The notes: generated by a model from the sequence alone, not told the origin. A DNA stretch of 20,800 bases from CAZTVF01 sp964616985 (GCA_964616985.1 CAZTVF010000097.1:1-20800); one strand, 5' to 3'; counted from the first letter of the stretch, positions 1 to 7,563 are shown. A program made the numbers and translations.

Positions 1-150
1 GAAGTCCGCAAGACCGTCAAGTTCGAGTTCGCCCGGACCGTGCAGGAGGTGCTGAGGCTGGCGATCGTGAACCCCGCGGTGGTCGTCAAGATGCGCAAGC
101 ACCGCCGGGCTCGCCGGAATCGGTGGATGCGGCCTGGACGGGCCGCCTGA
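1..150 (+). CDS. lon: Probable Lon protease, C-terminal fragment (starts outside window)
   Basis: Frame 1 is open from the window edge to a TGA at 148-150 and gives 49 residues. The first part, EVRKTVKFEFARTVQEVLRL, has the layout of the extreme C-terminus of ATP-dependent Lon proteases: a 'pEeVRk' turn, a beta strand, then a helix ending in EVL-x-A. That helix closes the serine-lysine protease domain. The last 25 or so residues are Arg-rich (KMRKHRRARRNRW) and extend beyond the usual end. The catalytic Ser/Lys and the AAA+ domain lie upstream of the window, so the call rests on tail similarity only. A strong terminator follows about 155 bp downstream. Confidence 0.5.
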   Translation, partial: EVRKTVKFEFARTVQEVLRLAIVNPAVVVKMRKHRRARRNRWMRPGRAA

Positions 151-305
151 CTCGCCATTGAAGTCGATCGGGCACACAGTTGAGGGTGTTGAATGAGTAA
201 AAACCCCTATAGCATTTGCAGTAAAACCACCGATTGAGGCCGCCCGGAATCTCTCGACAATGTAAATAGACCGCGTTTACTCTCAGAACAGAATCGGGTC
301 GGGGC

Positions 306-343
306 ACGCCCGTCGAGCTTAGGCTCTTCGGGCGTCTTTTTTT
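306..343 (+). terminator. Rho-independent terminator
   Basis: The stem ACGCCCG (306-312) pairs perfectly with CGGGCGT (329-335). An inner GAGC/GCTC stem (315-318/323-326) closes a TTAG loop. A run of seven T follows at 337-343. It is the best terminator in the window and reads out on the + strand, ending either the Lon message or a short RNA from 160-305. Confidence 0.85.
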
Positions 344-541
344 GCCCTGTCTCCCGGCAGGGCCACTTCAGTGATCATGGCACCGGATTACCCACGTCAC
401 CCGCTAGCCTTGGCGACCCGCATCGATCTAGTACAGCAGGACAAACCCGGGGTGTCGATGGTGTCATGATGGATGTCCCGTATTCCCCCAACCCCGAAGG
501 CTGGCGTCCTGGCCCAGGGTGGGCTGCAAAGCGGAGGGGGC

Positions 542-586
542 AGCATGGGCTTGCCTGCCGGAGGCAGGGAGGCCGCCACCCATGCT
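542..586. repeat. Nested inverted repeat (REP-like) downstream of the response regulator
   Basis: The outer arms AGCATGGG (542-549) and CCCATGCT (579-586) enclose an inner stem CCTGCC/GGCAGG (554-559/563-568). On the reverse strand the words ATGCAGGTGGCGGCC and CATGGGTGGCGGCC occur in direct repeat just beside it. The GGTGGCGGCC word recurs in hairpins at 1843, 1883 and 11241, which ties this block to a dispersed family. Confidence 0.65.
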
Positions 587-613
587 GCTAAGGCCGCCAC
601 CTGCATTGCCGGC

Positions 614-1702
614 TCAGCCGGCCTTGCACTTGCGGCTGCGGCCGATCAGGGATCGCAGGCGGCCGAGGTGTTGGCCGACACGGACGGAGGCGGGTTCGCC
701 GATGGCCTGGTCGGCCTGAATGTGGAAGAGCTTTTCCGCCGCGGGGTTCCAGCTGCGGATGCAGCCGTCGGGGTCGATGCGGATGACGGCTTCGTCGCCG
801 CCGGCCATGAACACGTCCTGCCGCTGCACCATGCCCGCGAAGTACCGAAGCTCGTCTCCATCGTAGACGGGGATGCCCTGGCCGACCACGGCGATGGTCG
901 TGTCGTCGGAGCGGCGGATGCGGAAGAAGTCGATGATGGGGGCCACCTTGCGCTGGCGGGCCTCGCGAATCAAAGCATCCGCCTTGCGGCACACGCGCTC
1001 GCGGTCGTCGGGGTGCACGCCATCGCGCCAAGATGACGGACGCTCGTACAGGCTCTGGCAGGGGCGGCCCCAGATTTCCTCGTAGGCGTGGCTGACGTAG
1101 TGCATCTGCGAGAGGTCGTCGGAGATGATCCAGAAGACCGCGGGCATGGCCTCGGTCATCAGGCGGAAGCGGTCCTGCACGTCCATGGCCTGGTGCTCGG
1201 CCCGCGTGCGCTCGGACACCTCTTCGCCCAGGATGGTGACGGAGCTTTCGAGCTCGGCTGTACGCTGGCGGACGCGGAGTTCGAGCAGGTCGTTGGCCTG
1301 GCGAAGGGCGACCTCGGCCCGCTTGCGTTCCATGGCGTAGCGGATGGCGCGGATGACTTGGCGGCCATCGGCCTGGCCCTTGACGAGGTAGTCCTGCGCG
1401 CCGCGTCGAACGGCCTCCATCCCGACGGCCTCGTCATCGCCGCCGGTCAAGACCACGATGGGCACCTGCGGCGACGCCTTCTGGGCGCGGCTGACGGTTT
1501 CCAGGCCGCTGCTGTCGGGGAGGTTGAGGTCCAGCAGCAGCACCTCCGGCGGGTCCGACTGCAGGCGGACGACGGCCAGGCTCAGCTGGTCCACGTGCTG
1601 AAGGTCCACCTGGGCGGGCAGGCCCTTGAGAGAGAGGCGCAGCAGCGATGCGTCGCCGGGGTTGTCCTCTACCAGTAATGCCTTGATCTTCAGGTTCTGC
1701 AT
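614..1702 (-). CDS. Response regulator with PAS sensor domain, truncated in a second PAS
   Basis: This is a 362-residue cytoplasmic signalling protein. Residues 5-122 form a CheY-like receiver with acidic pair E12/D13, phospho-acceptor D58 (LLLDLNLPD), T86 and K108. Residues about 125-178 are a charged coiled coil. Residues about 182-293 form a PAS domain with its PAC end (WIISDDLSQMHYVSHAYEEI and FRIRRSDDTTIAVVGQGIPV). A second PAS starts at about 302 (AVIRIDPDGCIRSWNPAAEK) but stops after some 40 residues and runs into an Arg/Gly-rich tail of unrelated character. No kinase or other output domain follows. The chosen ATG at 1702 has GGAG six bases upstream; an in-frame extension to 1807 lacks conserved content. 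The receiver and PAS assignments are secure. The truncation is inferred from domain length, and repeat DNA lies right at the stop codon. Confidence 0.85.
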   Translation of the reverse strand: MQNLKIKALLVEDNPGDASLLRLSLKGLPAQVDLQHVDQLSLAVVRLQSDPPEVLLLDLNLPDSSGLETVSRAQKASPQVPIVVLTGGDDEAVGMEAVRRGAQDYLVKGQADGRQVIRAIRYAMERKRAEVALRQANDLLELRVRQRTAELESSVTILGEEVSERTRAEHQAMDVQDRFRLMTEAMPAVFWIISDDLSQMHYVSHAYEEIWGRPCQSLYERPSSWRDGVHPDDRERVCRKADALIREARQRKVAPIIDFFRIRRSDDTTIAVVGQGIPVYDGDELRYFAGMVQRQDVFMAGGDEAVIRIDPDGCIRSWNPAAEKLFHIQADQAIGEPASVRVGQHLGRLRSLIGRSRKCKAG

Positions 1703-1766
1703 CGAGTGCTCCGGGAAACGGCGGACGGCTCCTGCGGTCGATGCCATTGTAGGCAGCCGATCTACG

Positions 1767-1792
1767 CCGTTTCGCGAGGCCCTCGAAACGGC
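1767..1792. promoter_or_regulatory. 9-bp inverted repeat upstream of the response regulator
   Basis: GCCGTTTCG (1767-1775) and CGAAACGGC (1784-1792) are perfect inverted arms around a 9-base centre. On the reverse strand a TACAAT hexamer (1746-1751) lies 15 bp downstream of the inverted repeat and about 44 bases before the ATG, so the palindrome overlaps where a -35 element would be. It could be an operator or merely another small palindromic repeat; nothing in the window identifies a regulator. Confidence 0.3.
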
Positions 1793-1808
1793 AGATCCGC
1801 GGGCCAAT

Positions 1809-1838
1809 GAAAAGCCCCGGCGTCGAGCCGGGGCCTTT
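1809..1838 (-). terminator. Terminator of the rubrerythrin gene
   Basis: GCCCCGGC (1814-1821) and GCCGGGGC (1827-1834) form a perfect 8-bp GC stem with a GTCGA loop. On the reverse strand the stem is followed by TTTTC. It lies 85 bp beyond the rubrerythrin stop. The flanking TGAAAA/CTTTCA bases partly extend the symmetry, so it may work in both directions. Confidence 0.75.
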
Positions 1839-1842
1839 CATG

Positions 1843-1910
1843 GGTGGCGGCCTTTCCTGGCCGCCACCAGGAAACGCTGTGAGGGCGGCGGCCTGGGAAG
1901 GCCACCGCCC
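1843..1910. repeat. Pair of GGTGGCGGCC hairpins
   Basis: The first hairpin has perfect 10-bp arms GGTGGCGGCC (1843-1852) and GGCCGCCACC (1859-1868) around a 6-base loop. The second has arms GGGCGGCGGCC (1883-1893) and GGCCACCGCCC (1900-1910) with one mismatch around TGGGAA. Both sit between the rubrerythrin stop and its terminator. The same word forms a hairpin at 11241-11266 and is present at 571-600. Confidence 0.75.
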
Positions 1911-1922
1911 CGCGATAGAGAC

Positions 1923-2456
1923 CTAGAAGTTGTCGGCCGCCATCTCGAAATAGCTCTGCGGGTGCTTGCAGATGGGGCATTGCGGCGGGGCCTTGGCGCT
2001 TTCGCACACGAAGCCGCACTCGCGGCAATGCCACTTCACCTTGGCGGGCTTGGAGAACAGGGCGCCGTCCTGGAAGCTCTTGAGGAGCTTGGCGTAGCGG
2101 GCCTCGTGCTCTTTCTCGATCTTGCCCAGGCCGTCGAACAGGCGGGCGATGTCCTCGAAGCCCTCTTCGCGGGCCGTCTTGGCCATCGTGGGATACATGT
2201 CGGTCCATTCCTTGTTCTCGCCGCTGGCCGCGGCCTGCAGGTTGGCCGCCGTCTCGCCCACGCCGCCCAGAAGTCTCAGTAGCAGCTTGGCGTGCTGCTT
2301 CTCTTCCTCGGCCGTCTCGGTAAAGATCGCCGCGATCTGCTCGAAGCCTTCCTTCTTTGCCGTCGAGGCAAAGAAGCTGTACTTGTTGCGCGCCTGCGAT
2401 TCGCCCGCAAACGCCGCCGCCAGGTTCTGCTGTGTCTTGCTGCCCTGAAGGTCCAT
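1923..2456 (-). CDS. rbr: Rubrerythrin
   Basis: This is a 177-residue cytoplasmic di-iron protein that reduces hydrogen peroxide and protects anaerobes from oxidative stress. An N-terminal ferritin-like four-helix domain carries the ligands: E19 in AGESQARNKY, E52xxH55 in AEEEKQH, the region E80-E83 in GENKEWTDMYP, and E114xxH117 in KIEKEHEARY. The C-terminal rubredoxin-like domain has C144-x-x-C147 and C160-x-x-C163, which bind the electron-donating Fe(Cys)4 centre. Length and domain order match classical rubrerythrins. The ATG at 2456 is preceded by GAGGAGA with five bases of spacing; an upstream in-frame extension to 2600 is unrelated sequence covering the promoter. It is monocistronic, with its own promoter and terminator. 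Confidence 0.97.
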   Translation of the reverse strand: MDLQGSKTQQNLAAAFAGESQARNKYSFFASTAKKEGFEQIAAIFTETAEEEKQHAKLLLRLLGGVGETAANLQAAASGENKEWTDMYPTMAKTAREEGFEDIARLFDGLGKIEKEHEARYAKLLKSFQDGALFSKPAKVKWHCRECGFVCESAKAPPQCPICKHPQSYFEMAADNF

Positions 2457-2493
2457 AGTCTCTCCTCGTACTGATGTTAGGGGTTGTCCCGCA

Positions 2494-2523
2494 ATTATAC
2501 CCCAACCCCAGGAGGAATCCCAA
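2494..2523 (-). promoter_or_regulatory. Sigma-70-like promoter of rubrerythrin
   Basis: On the reverse strand, TTGGGA (2518-2523) and a perfect TATAAT (2494-2499) are separated by 18 bases. The -10 box lies 37 bases before the ATG and is followed by a consensus RBS. No PerR or other operator was recognised. Confidence 0.6.
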
Positions 2524-2679
2524 TATCTGGATGTCCCCAACGCCAGCGGACTGAGTCCGTCGGTCTTCCGATCCCACCACGAACCCCCCGCGTGTCCCAT
2601 CTATCCGCGGCACCCATCTCTTTTCCTTCGCGCTTTCTATACCCCAGCGAACCGGGAGGCGATAAAATCGCACCGGGTA

Positions 2680-5244
2680 ATGACCGACATGCTCGCCAAC
2701 TTCGTCCTGAACCCTCCGGCCTGGCCGGTGCTGCTGGTCATCGCGGCGGCGGCGCTGTTGCTGTGGGAGATCGTCCAGATCGTGCGGGACCTCCTCGCCC
2801 GCCACGAGCCCGTCACGGCCATCCTCCTGGCCATCGCGGTCCTGCTGGCCGGTCCGCTGGTCGCCGCGGCCGCCGGCGCCAACGCCCTGCTGCATCCCGA
2901 GCTGCCCGGCCGCCGCGGGCTGCTGGGGCTCGCCCTGCGCGGCAGCCTCGTCGGGGCCCTGGCCCTGGCGGTCATGTACGCCCCGGTCGGAGGGGGGCTG
3001 GTCGCCGTCGGCGCCTGCACCGTCATCTGGGCCATCCGAAGCTACGCCCGCATCACCATGCCGCTGAAGCGCCCCTGGCCGGCTGTGCTGCTGGCCCTGC
3101 GCCTGGCCGTCGTCCTCCTCATCGTCGTGACGACCCTGCGGCCGGAGCTGAACTACCAGCTGGAGGAATACATACGCCCGGCTGTGCTGATCGGGCTGGA
3201 CACCTCGGGCTCCATGCAGCGGCGCGACGTGCCCACCGGCAAGACCGACTCCACCGGCGAGGCCGATGCCGTTTCGCGGATTCACGCCGCCACCTTGCAG
3301 TTGCGGCTGGCGAAGAACGAACTGGCCAAGCTTTCCGACGCCGCCGACGTCGAGGTCTTCGCCTTCGCCGGCGGGGCCCGCCCGCTGGGACACCTGCCGG
3401 GCGAACTGTCCCTGGACCCCGCGCCCCGGGCCGATGGCAAGACCACCGCCCTGGGCGACGCCCCGATGGCCGCCTTCAACGACAGCATGCAGCGCGGCCA
3501 GGATGTCGCCGCCGTCATCCTCATCTCCGACGGCTGCGGAAACACGGCCGAGAACCTCACGCCCGAGGATTTTGCGCTTCGCATGGCCGCCGCCAGGGCC
3601 CCGGTTTACACCGTCGGCGTCGGCGGCGACCAGGTGACGGCAGCGCTGCACGTGCTGAACGTCAAGGAACTGACCGCGCCCGAACAGGTCGCCGCCTTCA
3701 ACCGCCTGCCGATCCAGGCCCGCATCGAGGCGTTCGGCCTGGCGGGCAGGGAAGTGCGGGTCACCTACCGCTTTGGCGAGGACAATGACGGCGGGCCCGA
3801 ACGCATCCAGACCTTCGCCGTCAAGGCCGACCAGGAAGTCCTCACCCCGCAGTTCATGCACATCCCGCTGGCGGCAGGCTTCCAGCGGCTGACCGTCTCG
3901 GCCGAGGTCGTCGGCAAGGCCCCGCGCGATCTGGCCGGCGCCGCCTCCGCCAGCAAGCTCGTGCAGGTCGTCGACAGCGAACTCCGCGTGCTGTACGTCG
4001 AGGGCAAGTTCCGCTACGAGATGAAATTCATCACGCAGGCCCTGGCGGCTGCCAACCGCTTCTCCATCGACCGCCGCATCCTGCTGCAGAACGACGCGGG
4101 AACCCCCGTCATCGGCGAGCATCTGGAGGATTGGCTTCGCTACCACGCGATCATCTTCGGCGACGTCTCGGCCGACCAGTTCTCGCCCGCGCAGATCGAC
4201 ATCATCCGCGATCTCGTCCGCAAGTACGGCAAGGGCTTCTGCATGATCGGCGGCTCGCGGACGTTCGGGCGCGGCGGCTGGGAGCGCACCGCGCTGGCCG
4301 ACGTGATGGGCGTCAGCCTGGCCAACTCCAACGGCCAGATCGACCGCGAGGTGCAGGTGACGCCCACGACGGCGGGCCTGACGCACGGGCTGATGAAGGT
4401 CGTCGAGGAGGGGCAGGATGTCGCGGCCGCCTGGAGGGAACTGCCCCCGCTGCCGGGGTGCAACCTGCTGGTCGGCGTGAAGGACGGCGCGGTCGTGCTG
4501 GCCGCCACGCCCCAGGGCGAGCCCCTGATCGTCGCCCAGAACTACGGCAGCGGCCGCAGCCTCGCCATCGCCTTCGACATGTCCTGGATGTGGGTCACCG
4601 CGACGGCCAAGGACACCGGCGACTACCAGCGACGATTCTGGCGCCAGGTCTCGCTGTACCTGTGCGCCCCAAAGGGAAACGTATGGATTACGACGGATAA
4701 GACCTCGTACGAGCTCCGCCGCCTGCTGGCCGCCAAGGAGGGCGTGGACGTGACGGCCGGCGTGGAGGATGCGCAGGGCCTGCGACTGACCGACGCCCCG
4801 GTGCAGGTGACCCTGACCTCGCCCGACGGCAAGACGGCGCCCCTGACGCTGGCGACAGAGAAGGATCGCCGATTCGCCCGCCTCACCGCCTTTCAGGTGC
4901 CCCAGCCGGGCACGTACAAGCTGAAGATCTCGGCCGAGGTCGTGGGCAAGACGCTGACGTCGGAGCACGGCTTTGAAGTGCTCGAGCGCGATCTGGAGGC
5001 GATCGACGTGCTGGCGAACTTCAAGCTGTTGCAGCGGCTTTCGGGCGACACCAGCGGGAGATTCGTGCCGCTGTCGGAACTGGGAGGCCTGCTGGGCAAA
5101 TTGAGCATCACCACGCATCCTCGCCGCCGCGTCCGCGCCGAGAACCTCGACTTCGCCGCCTCGCTCCGCTGGCCCCTCGTCGCCGCCCTGGTCGCTTTGC
5201 TCTGCGCCGAATGGATCATTCGCAAACGCCGCGGGCTGGTGTAG
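2680..5244 (+). CDS. Large VWA-domain membrane protein with amidotransferase-like domain
   Basis: This is an 854-residue protein of the planctomycete type combining a von Willebrand A domain with a class-I glutamine-amidotransferase-like fold. Three hydrophobic segments near the N-terminus (about 14-33, 44-66 and 85-120) are followed by a further one at about 130-152. The VWA domain begins near 167 with the MIDAS motif D174-x-S176-x-S178 (LIGLDTSGSM), and VILISDGCGNT is its second conserved strand. The stretch around 480-560 (IIFGDVSADQFSPAQIDIIR, FCMIGGSRTFGRGGW) resembles the amidotransferase-like region of these proteins, without an obvious catalytic triad. A beta-rich region with DKTSYELRR and TSPDGKTAPL follows. 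A last transmembrane helix ends in RKRRGLV. The function is unknown; the family is related to Bat/aerotolerance proteins, but no MoxR ATPase or Bat gene is adjacent. ATG 2680 lacks a Shine-Dalgarno sequence at normal spacing. A TAAAAT at 2663-2668 would place transcription start almost on the ATG. Confidence 0.85.
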   Translation: MTDMLANFVLNPPAWPVLLVIAAAALLLWEIVQIVRDLLARHEPVTAILLAIAVLLAGPLVAAAAGANALLHPELPGRRGLLGLALRGSLVGALALAVMYAPVGGGLVAVGACTVIWAIRSYARITMPLKRPWPAVLLALRLAVVLLIVVTTLRPELNYQLEEYIRPAVLIGLDTSGSMQRRDVPTGKTDSTGEADAVSRIHAATLQLRLAKNELAKLSDAADVEVFAFAGGARPLGHLPGELSLDPAPRADGKTTALGDAPMAAFNDSMQRGQDVAAVILISDGCGNTAENLTPEDFALRMAAARAPVYTVGVGGDQVTAALHVLNVKELTAPEQVAAFNRLPIQARIEAFGLAGREVRVTYRFGEDNDGGPERIQTFAVKADQEVLTPQFMHIPLAAGFQRLTVSAEVVGKAPRDLAGAASASKLVQVVDSELRVLYVEGKFRYEMKFITQALAAANRFSIDRRILLQNDAGTPVIGEHLEDWLRYHAIIFGDVSADQFSPAQIDIIRDLVRKYGKGFCMIGGSRTFGRGGWERTALADVMGVSLANSNGQIDREVQVTPTTAGLTHGLMKVVEEGQDVAAAWRELPPLPGCNLLVGVKDGAVVLAATPQGEPLIVAQNYGSGRSLAIAFDMSWMWVTATAKDTGDYQRRFWRQVSLYLCAPKGNVWITTDKTSYELRRLLAAKEGVDVTAGVEDAQGLRLTDAPVQVTLTSPDGKTAPLTLATEKDRRFARLTAFQVPQPGTYKLKISAEVVGKTLTSEHGFEVLERDLEAIDVLANFKLLQRLSGDTSGRFVPLSELGGLLGKLSITTHPRRRVRAENLDFAASLRWPLVAALVALLCAEWIIRKRRGLV

Positions 5245-5251
5245 CCAAGTC

Positions 5252-5345
5252 GCTCGTTAACCGGGCGGCATGGATGGGGCGGTGTCACGAGCCGGACCAA
5301 CGAGTTAGCTAGTTAACTGGGGTGAGCACGACCAACGGATTTCAC
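5252..5345. repeat. GTTAAC / GACCAACG repeat cluster, left part
   Basis: This stretch holds CTCGTTAACCGGG, then GGACCAACGAGTTAGCTAGTTAACTGG (5294-5320, given here only as a composite of two repeat words), then ACGACCAACGGATTT (5328-5342). The same words recur at 5531-5567. They consist of the palindrome GTTAAC and the word GACCAACG and show no ORF. Confidence 0.5.
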
Positions 5346-5387
5346 TGCTGGCTAGTGGTCCTTCACAGCTGAATCGGAGAGTAAGGC

Positions 5388-5473
5388 TTTGGCGGCGGCT
5401 TGCCGTTCGGCGCTGTAGAAGCCCCAGGGCGTCCCCCGGCTCTGACAGCGCCGAACGGCAAGCCGCCGCCAAA
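5388..5473. repeat. Large inverted repeat, copy 1 (29-bp perfect arms)
   Basis: The left arm 5388-5416 (begins TTTGGCGGCGGCTTGCCGTT, ends CGGCGCTGT) is the exact reverse complement of 5445-5473. The arms enclose a 28-base loop starting AGAAGCCCC and ending TCTG. A second copy with homologous arms and loop is at 17454-17540. The repeat lies between the convergent VWA and aminotransferase genes, where its RNA hairpin could stop transcription from both sides although it has no U-tract. The conserved loop and the shared GCACTC just after the right arm suggest a short non-autonomous mobile element. Confidence 0.9.
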
Positions 5474-5530
5474 CGCACTCAGTACTCGATAGGTCGGTAT
5501 CCTGGAGTGCATGGGGGATCGGTGCTGCGG

Positions 5531-5567
5531 GTACGACCAACGGGTTAACGAGTTAACCAGTTAACCG
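5531..5567. repeat. GTTAAC repeat cluster, right part, overlapping the aminotransferase stop
   Basis: ACGACCAACGGGTTAACGAG is followed by TTAACCAGTTAACC. Three GTTAAC-type words stand at about 10-base intervals. The last one supplies the TAA stop (5561-5563) of the reverse-strand aminotransferase, so the array abuts the coding end precisely. Confidence 0.55.
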
Positions 5568-6919
5568 ATCTCGCGTTCCGTCTCGGCGATGGCCTCCTCA
5601 ATGATCTCCATGCCCTTGAGCAGGACCTCGTCCTCCATGATGATCGGGGGGCTCATGCGGAGGATGTGGCCGGCGGGGATCCAGGCCAGGCCCTTGGCGA
5701 AGGCCTTCTGGTAGACCATCTTTCCGGCCTCGTCGAAGGGGGTCTTGGCCGCACGGTCCTTGACCAACTCGATGCCCATGAGGCAGCCTTTGGCCCGCAC
5801 GTCGCCGATGATCTTGCGGCGGCCCATCATGGCCCGCATGTACTTCATCGCCACCTGCTCGAGATGCTGGGCGCGGGCGAGGAGGTTCTCCTCCTCGATC
5901 GCCTCGATGCTGGCCAGGGCGGCCGCCGACGCCATCGGGTTGCCTCCGTAGCTGCTGGAGGCCGAGATGGTCTCGAAGCACTCCTTGTACGGCTCGCGCA
6001 CGGCCACCGCGGTAACGGGGAAGCCGTTGCCGAAGCCTTTGCCCAGCGTGACCACGTCGGGCAGGGTGTTCCAGTGTTCCATCGCCAGCCACTTGCCGGT
6101 GCGGCCCATGCTGGTGAGCACCTCGTCGGCCATCAGAAGCACCTTGCGGTCGTCGCAAAGCTTGCGGAGCTTGGGGAAGAAATCGTCGGGCGGCATGACC
6201 GATCCGCCCCAGCCCTGGATGGGCTCCAGCACGAAGGCGGCGACGCTGTTGACCGTCGCCCGCTCGAGGTATTCGGCGTAGAACGCGATGTAGGCGTCGG
6301 TGTCGATCGTGCCGTCGGGCTTCGTCCAGTGCGGGCGGTAGGGGTTGGGCCGCGGCAGCATGTGCATGCCCGGCGCCCGCACGGGGCCGTACACGAACGA
6401 GCGGAACTCGGCCAGCGACACCGAGCCGTACGTCTTGCCGTGGAAGTCGTTGAAGCAGGAGAGAAGTTCGAACTTCTTGGACGCTGCGCGGCAGACGCGC
6501 ATGCCCGCTTCGACGGCGGCGGTGCCGCAGTCGTACAGCTGGAAGCCGTTGAGGTCGCCCGGCAAGATGCTGGCCATCTTCTCCATCAGACGCGTCTTGA
6601 TCTCGGTGGTGAAGTCGTGGCAGTTCATCAGCTGCCCGGCGTACTTCTGCACGGCCTCGGTGACCTTGGGGTGGCAGTGGCCCAGCGTGGTGACGTAGAT
6701 GCCCGAGGAGAAGTCGATGTAGCGGTTGCCGTCGATGTCCGTCAGCGTGCAGCCCTTGCCTTCGCTGAAGACGACCGGGAAGAGCTTCACCTGGCCGCTG
6801 AGGCCCTTGAAGTATTTCGTGCACCGCGCGTGCATCGCCTTGCTCTTGGGCCCCGGCGGGGGCACCGTGATCGAAGGCACCTGCGAAAGGTCCACGTGTG
6901 ACCAACTGTTCATCGCCAT
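5561..6919 (-). CDS. Class III PLP-dependent aminotransferase (acetylornithine/4-aminobutyrate type)
   Basis: This is a 452-residue cytosolic fold-type I transaminase that moves an amino group from an omega- or alpha-amino donor to a 2-oxo acid through pyridoxal phosphate. Visible family signatures are: DIDGNRYIDFSSGIYVTTLG (61-80), where the chain enters the PLP domain; CGTAAVEAGMR (131-141), the phosphate-binding turn, usually written SGTEANEAA; FHGKTYGSVSL (159-169); LEPIQGWGG (231-239); LMADEVLTSMGRTGK (262-276), with D265 contacting the PLP ring nitrogen; and TLGKGFGNGFP (291-301), with K294 as Schiff-base lysine. Length is normal for the class. The substrate cannot be fixed from sequence; 4-aminobutyrate, acetylornithine and 2,2-dialkylglycine enzymes share this pattern. 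ATG 6919 has AGGAA eight bases upstream; M3 (6913) is an alternative. No partner gene is adjacent. Confidence 0.93.
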   Translation of the reverse strand: MAMNSWSHVDLSQVPSITVPPPGPKSKAMHARCTKYFKGLSGQVKLFPVVFSEGKGCTLTDIDGNRYIDFSSGIYVTTLGHCHPKVTEAVQKYAGQLMNCHDFTTEIKTRLMEKMASILPGDLNGFQLYDCGTAAVEAGMRVCRAASKKFELLSCFNDFHGKTYGSVSLAEFRSFVYGPVRAPGMHMLPRPNPYRPHWTKPDGTIDTDAYIAFYAEYLERATVNSVAAFVLEPIQGWGGSVMPPDDFFPKLRKLCDDRKVLLMADEVLTSMGRTGKWLAMEHWNTLPDVVTLGKGFGNGFPVTAVAVREPYKECFETISASSSYGGNPMASAAALASIEAIEEENLLARAQHLEQVAMKYMRAMMGRRKIIGDVRAKGCLMGIELVKDRAAKTPFDEAGKMVYQKAFAKGLAWIPAGHILRMSPPIIMEDEVLLKGMEIIEEAIAETEREIG

Positions 6920-7112
6920 ATTCGTTGTTCCTATCTAAGCTGCCGCCCCTGTTGTTGGGCAAAGGGGATCATAGACATCCAGAGGCCATCGGTGCTATAA
7001 GACCCATTCAGTGGGAAGATTTCAAGGCATTCGCGTGCCCCTGGCGATGTTGATCAGGGGCGGCGCATGAAACGGCTTCATCCGATGAAGTCGTTAGGTG
7101 AAAGGAACAATG

Positions 7113-7502
7113 ATGAGTACAGTCTCTCCCTCCGCACCGCCGCCTCTTCCGGCCGATCACGAGCGATGGCGTCTTCGCCGTATCGCCGACAACCAGCGAA
7201 TCATTCTGATATGCATCCTGGCGTATCTCGGTGCGGTGATCTGCCGGTTCATGGTGCCGCCCAGTCTTCAGCTGCCGCTGATGATCAGCGTCTTGGCGCT
7301 GGGCGTGGTGGCGGCGGTGTTCCTGTTCAAGCTGGCGACGATCTTGTTCGGCACCGGCGTTGGGGTGGTCCTGGGCATCCTGACGCTGATTCCGCTGGTG
7401 GGGCTCATTGTGTTGCTCATCATCAACGGCCAGGCCACCGCCGTGCTGAAGCGAGCCGGCATCCGCGTGGGCCTGCTCGGCGCCAACAGCAGCAAGATAT
7501 AG
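7113..7502 (+). CDS. Small membrane protein, tandem paralogue A (tail GLLGANSSKI)
   Basis: This is a 129-residue protein of unknown function. A Pro-rich polar N-terminus (STVSPSAPPPLPADHERW) is followed by three hydrophobic stretches, about 30-47, 55-79 and 80-103. A short cytosolic-looking tail reads NGQATAVLKRAG-IRVGLLGANSSKI. The tail pattern 'NGxATxxLKxxGxxVGLLGA' is one I associate with small bacterial membrane proteins of undefined role, sometimes fused to other soluble domains; that is recollection, not a search. The start is uncertain: GTG 7098, ATG 7110 and ATG 7113 are in frame, and AAAGGA at 7101-7106 spaces best with 7113. The paralogue at 7564 follows after 61 bp, probably in the same transcript. 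Confidence 0.75.
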   Translation: MSTVSPSAPPPLPADHERWRLRRIADNQRIILICILAYLGAVICRFMVPPSLQLPLMISVLALGVVAAVFLFKLATILFGTGVGVVLGILTLIPLVGLIVLLIINGQATAVLKRAGIRVGLLGANSSKI

Positions 7503-7563
7503 CCCTGATGCGGTTCGGCGCGTGGGCGTGTATTCAGGCGCGGATTTTCAAGGGATTCACAGA

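Larger units (their letters stand above)
151..613. other. Intergenic stretch without a convincing gene
   Basis: This is 463 bp with no credible ORF. The part at 160-300 is clearly more AT-rich than its surroundings and contains a small hairpin (262-280, arms GTAAA/TTTAC). It then runs into the terminator at 306-343. A short untranslated RNA ending there is possible, but I recognise no family. A second hairpin (GCCCTG/CAGGGC, 344-363) follows directly. The right part (540-613) is repeat DNA abutting the response-regulator gene. Confidence 0.5.

Noticed and set aside
1762..5118. A 1118-codon open frame on the reverse strand
   Set aside because: It is antisense to rubrerythrin's flank and the VWA gene. 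Its translation is His/Arg/Gly/Asp-rich low-complexity text typical of GC-rich shadow frames, while the opposite strand carries clear domain motifs.
5666..6901. A 411-codon forward open frame
   Set aside because: It is antisense to the aminotransferase, whose PLP motifs are unmistakable.
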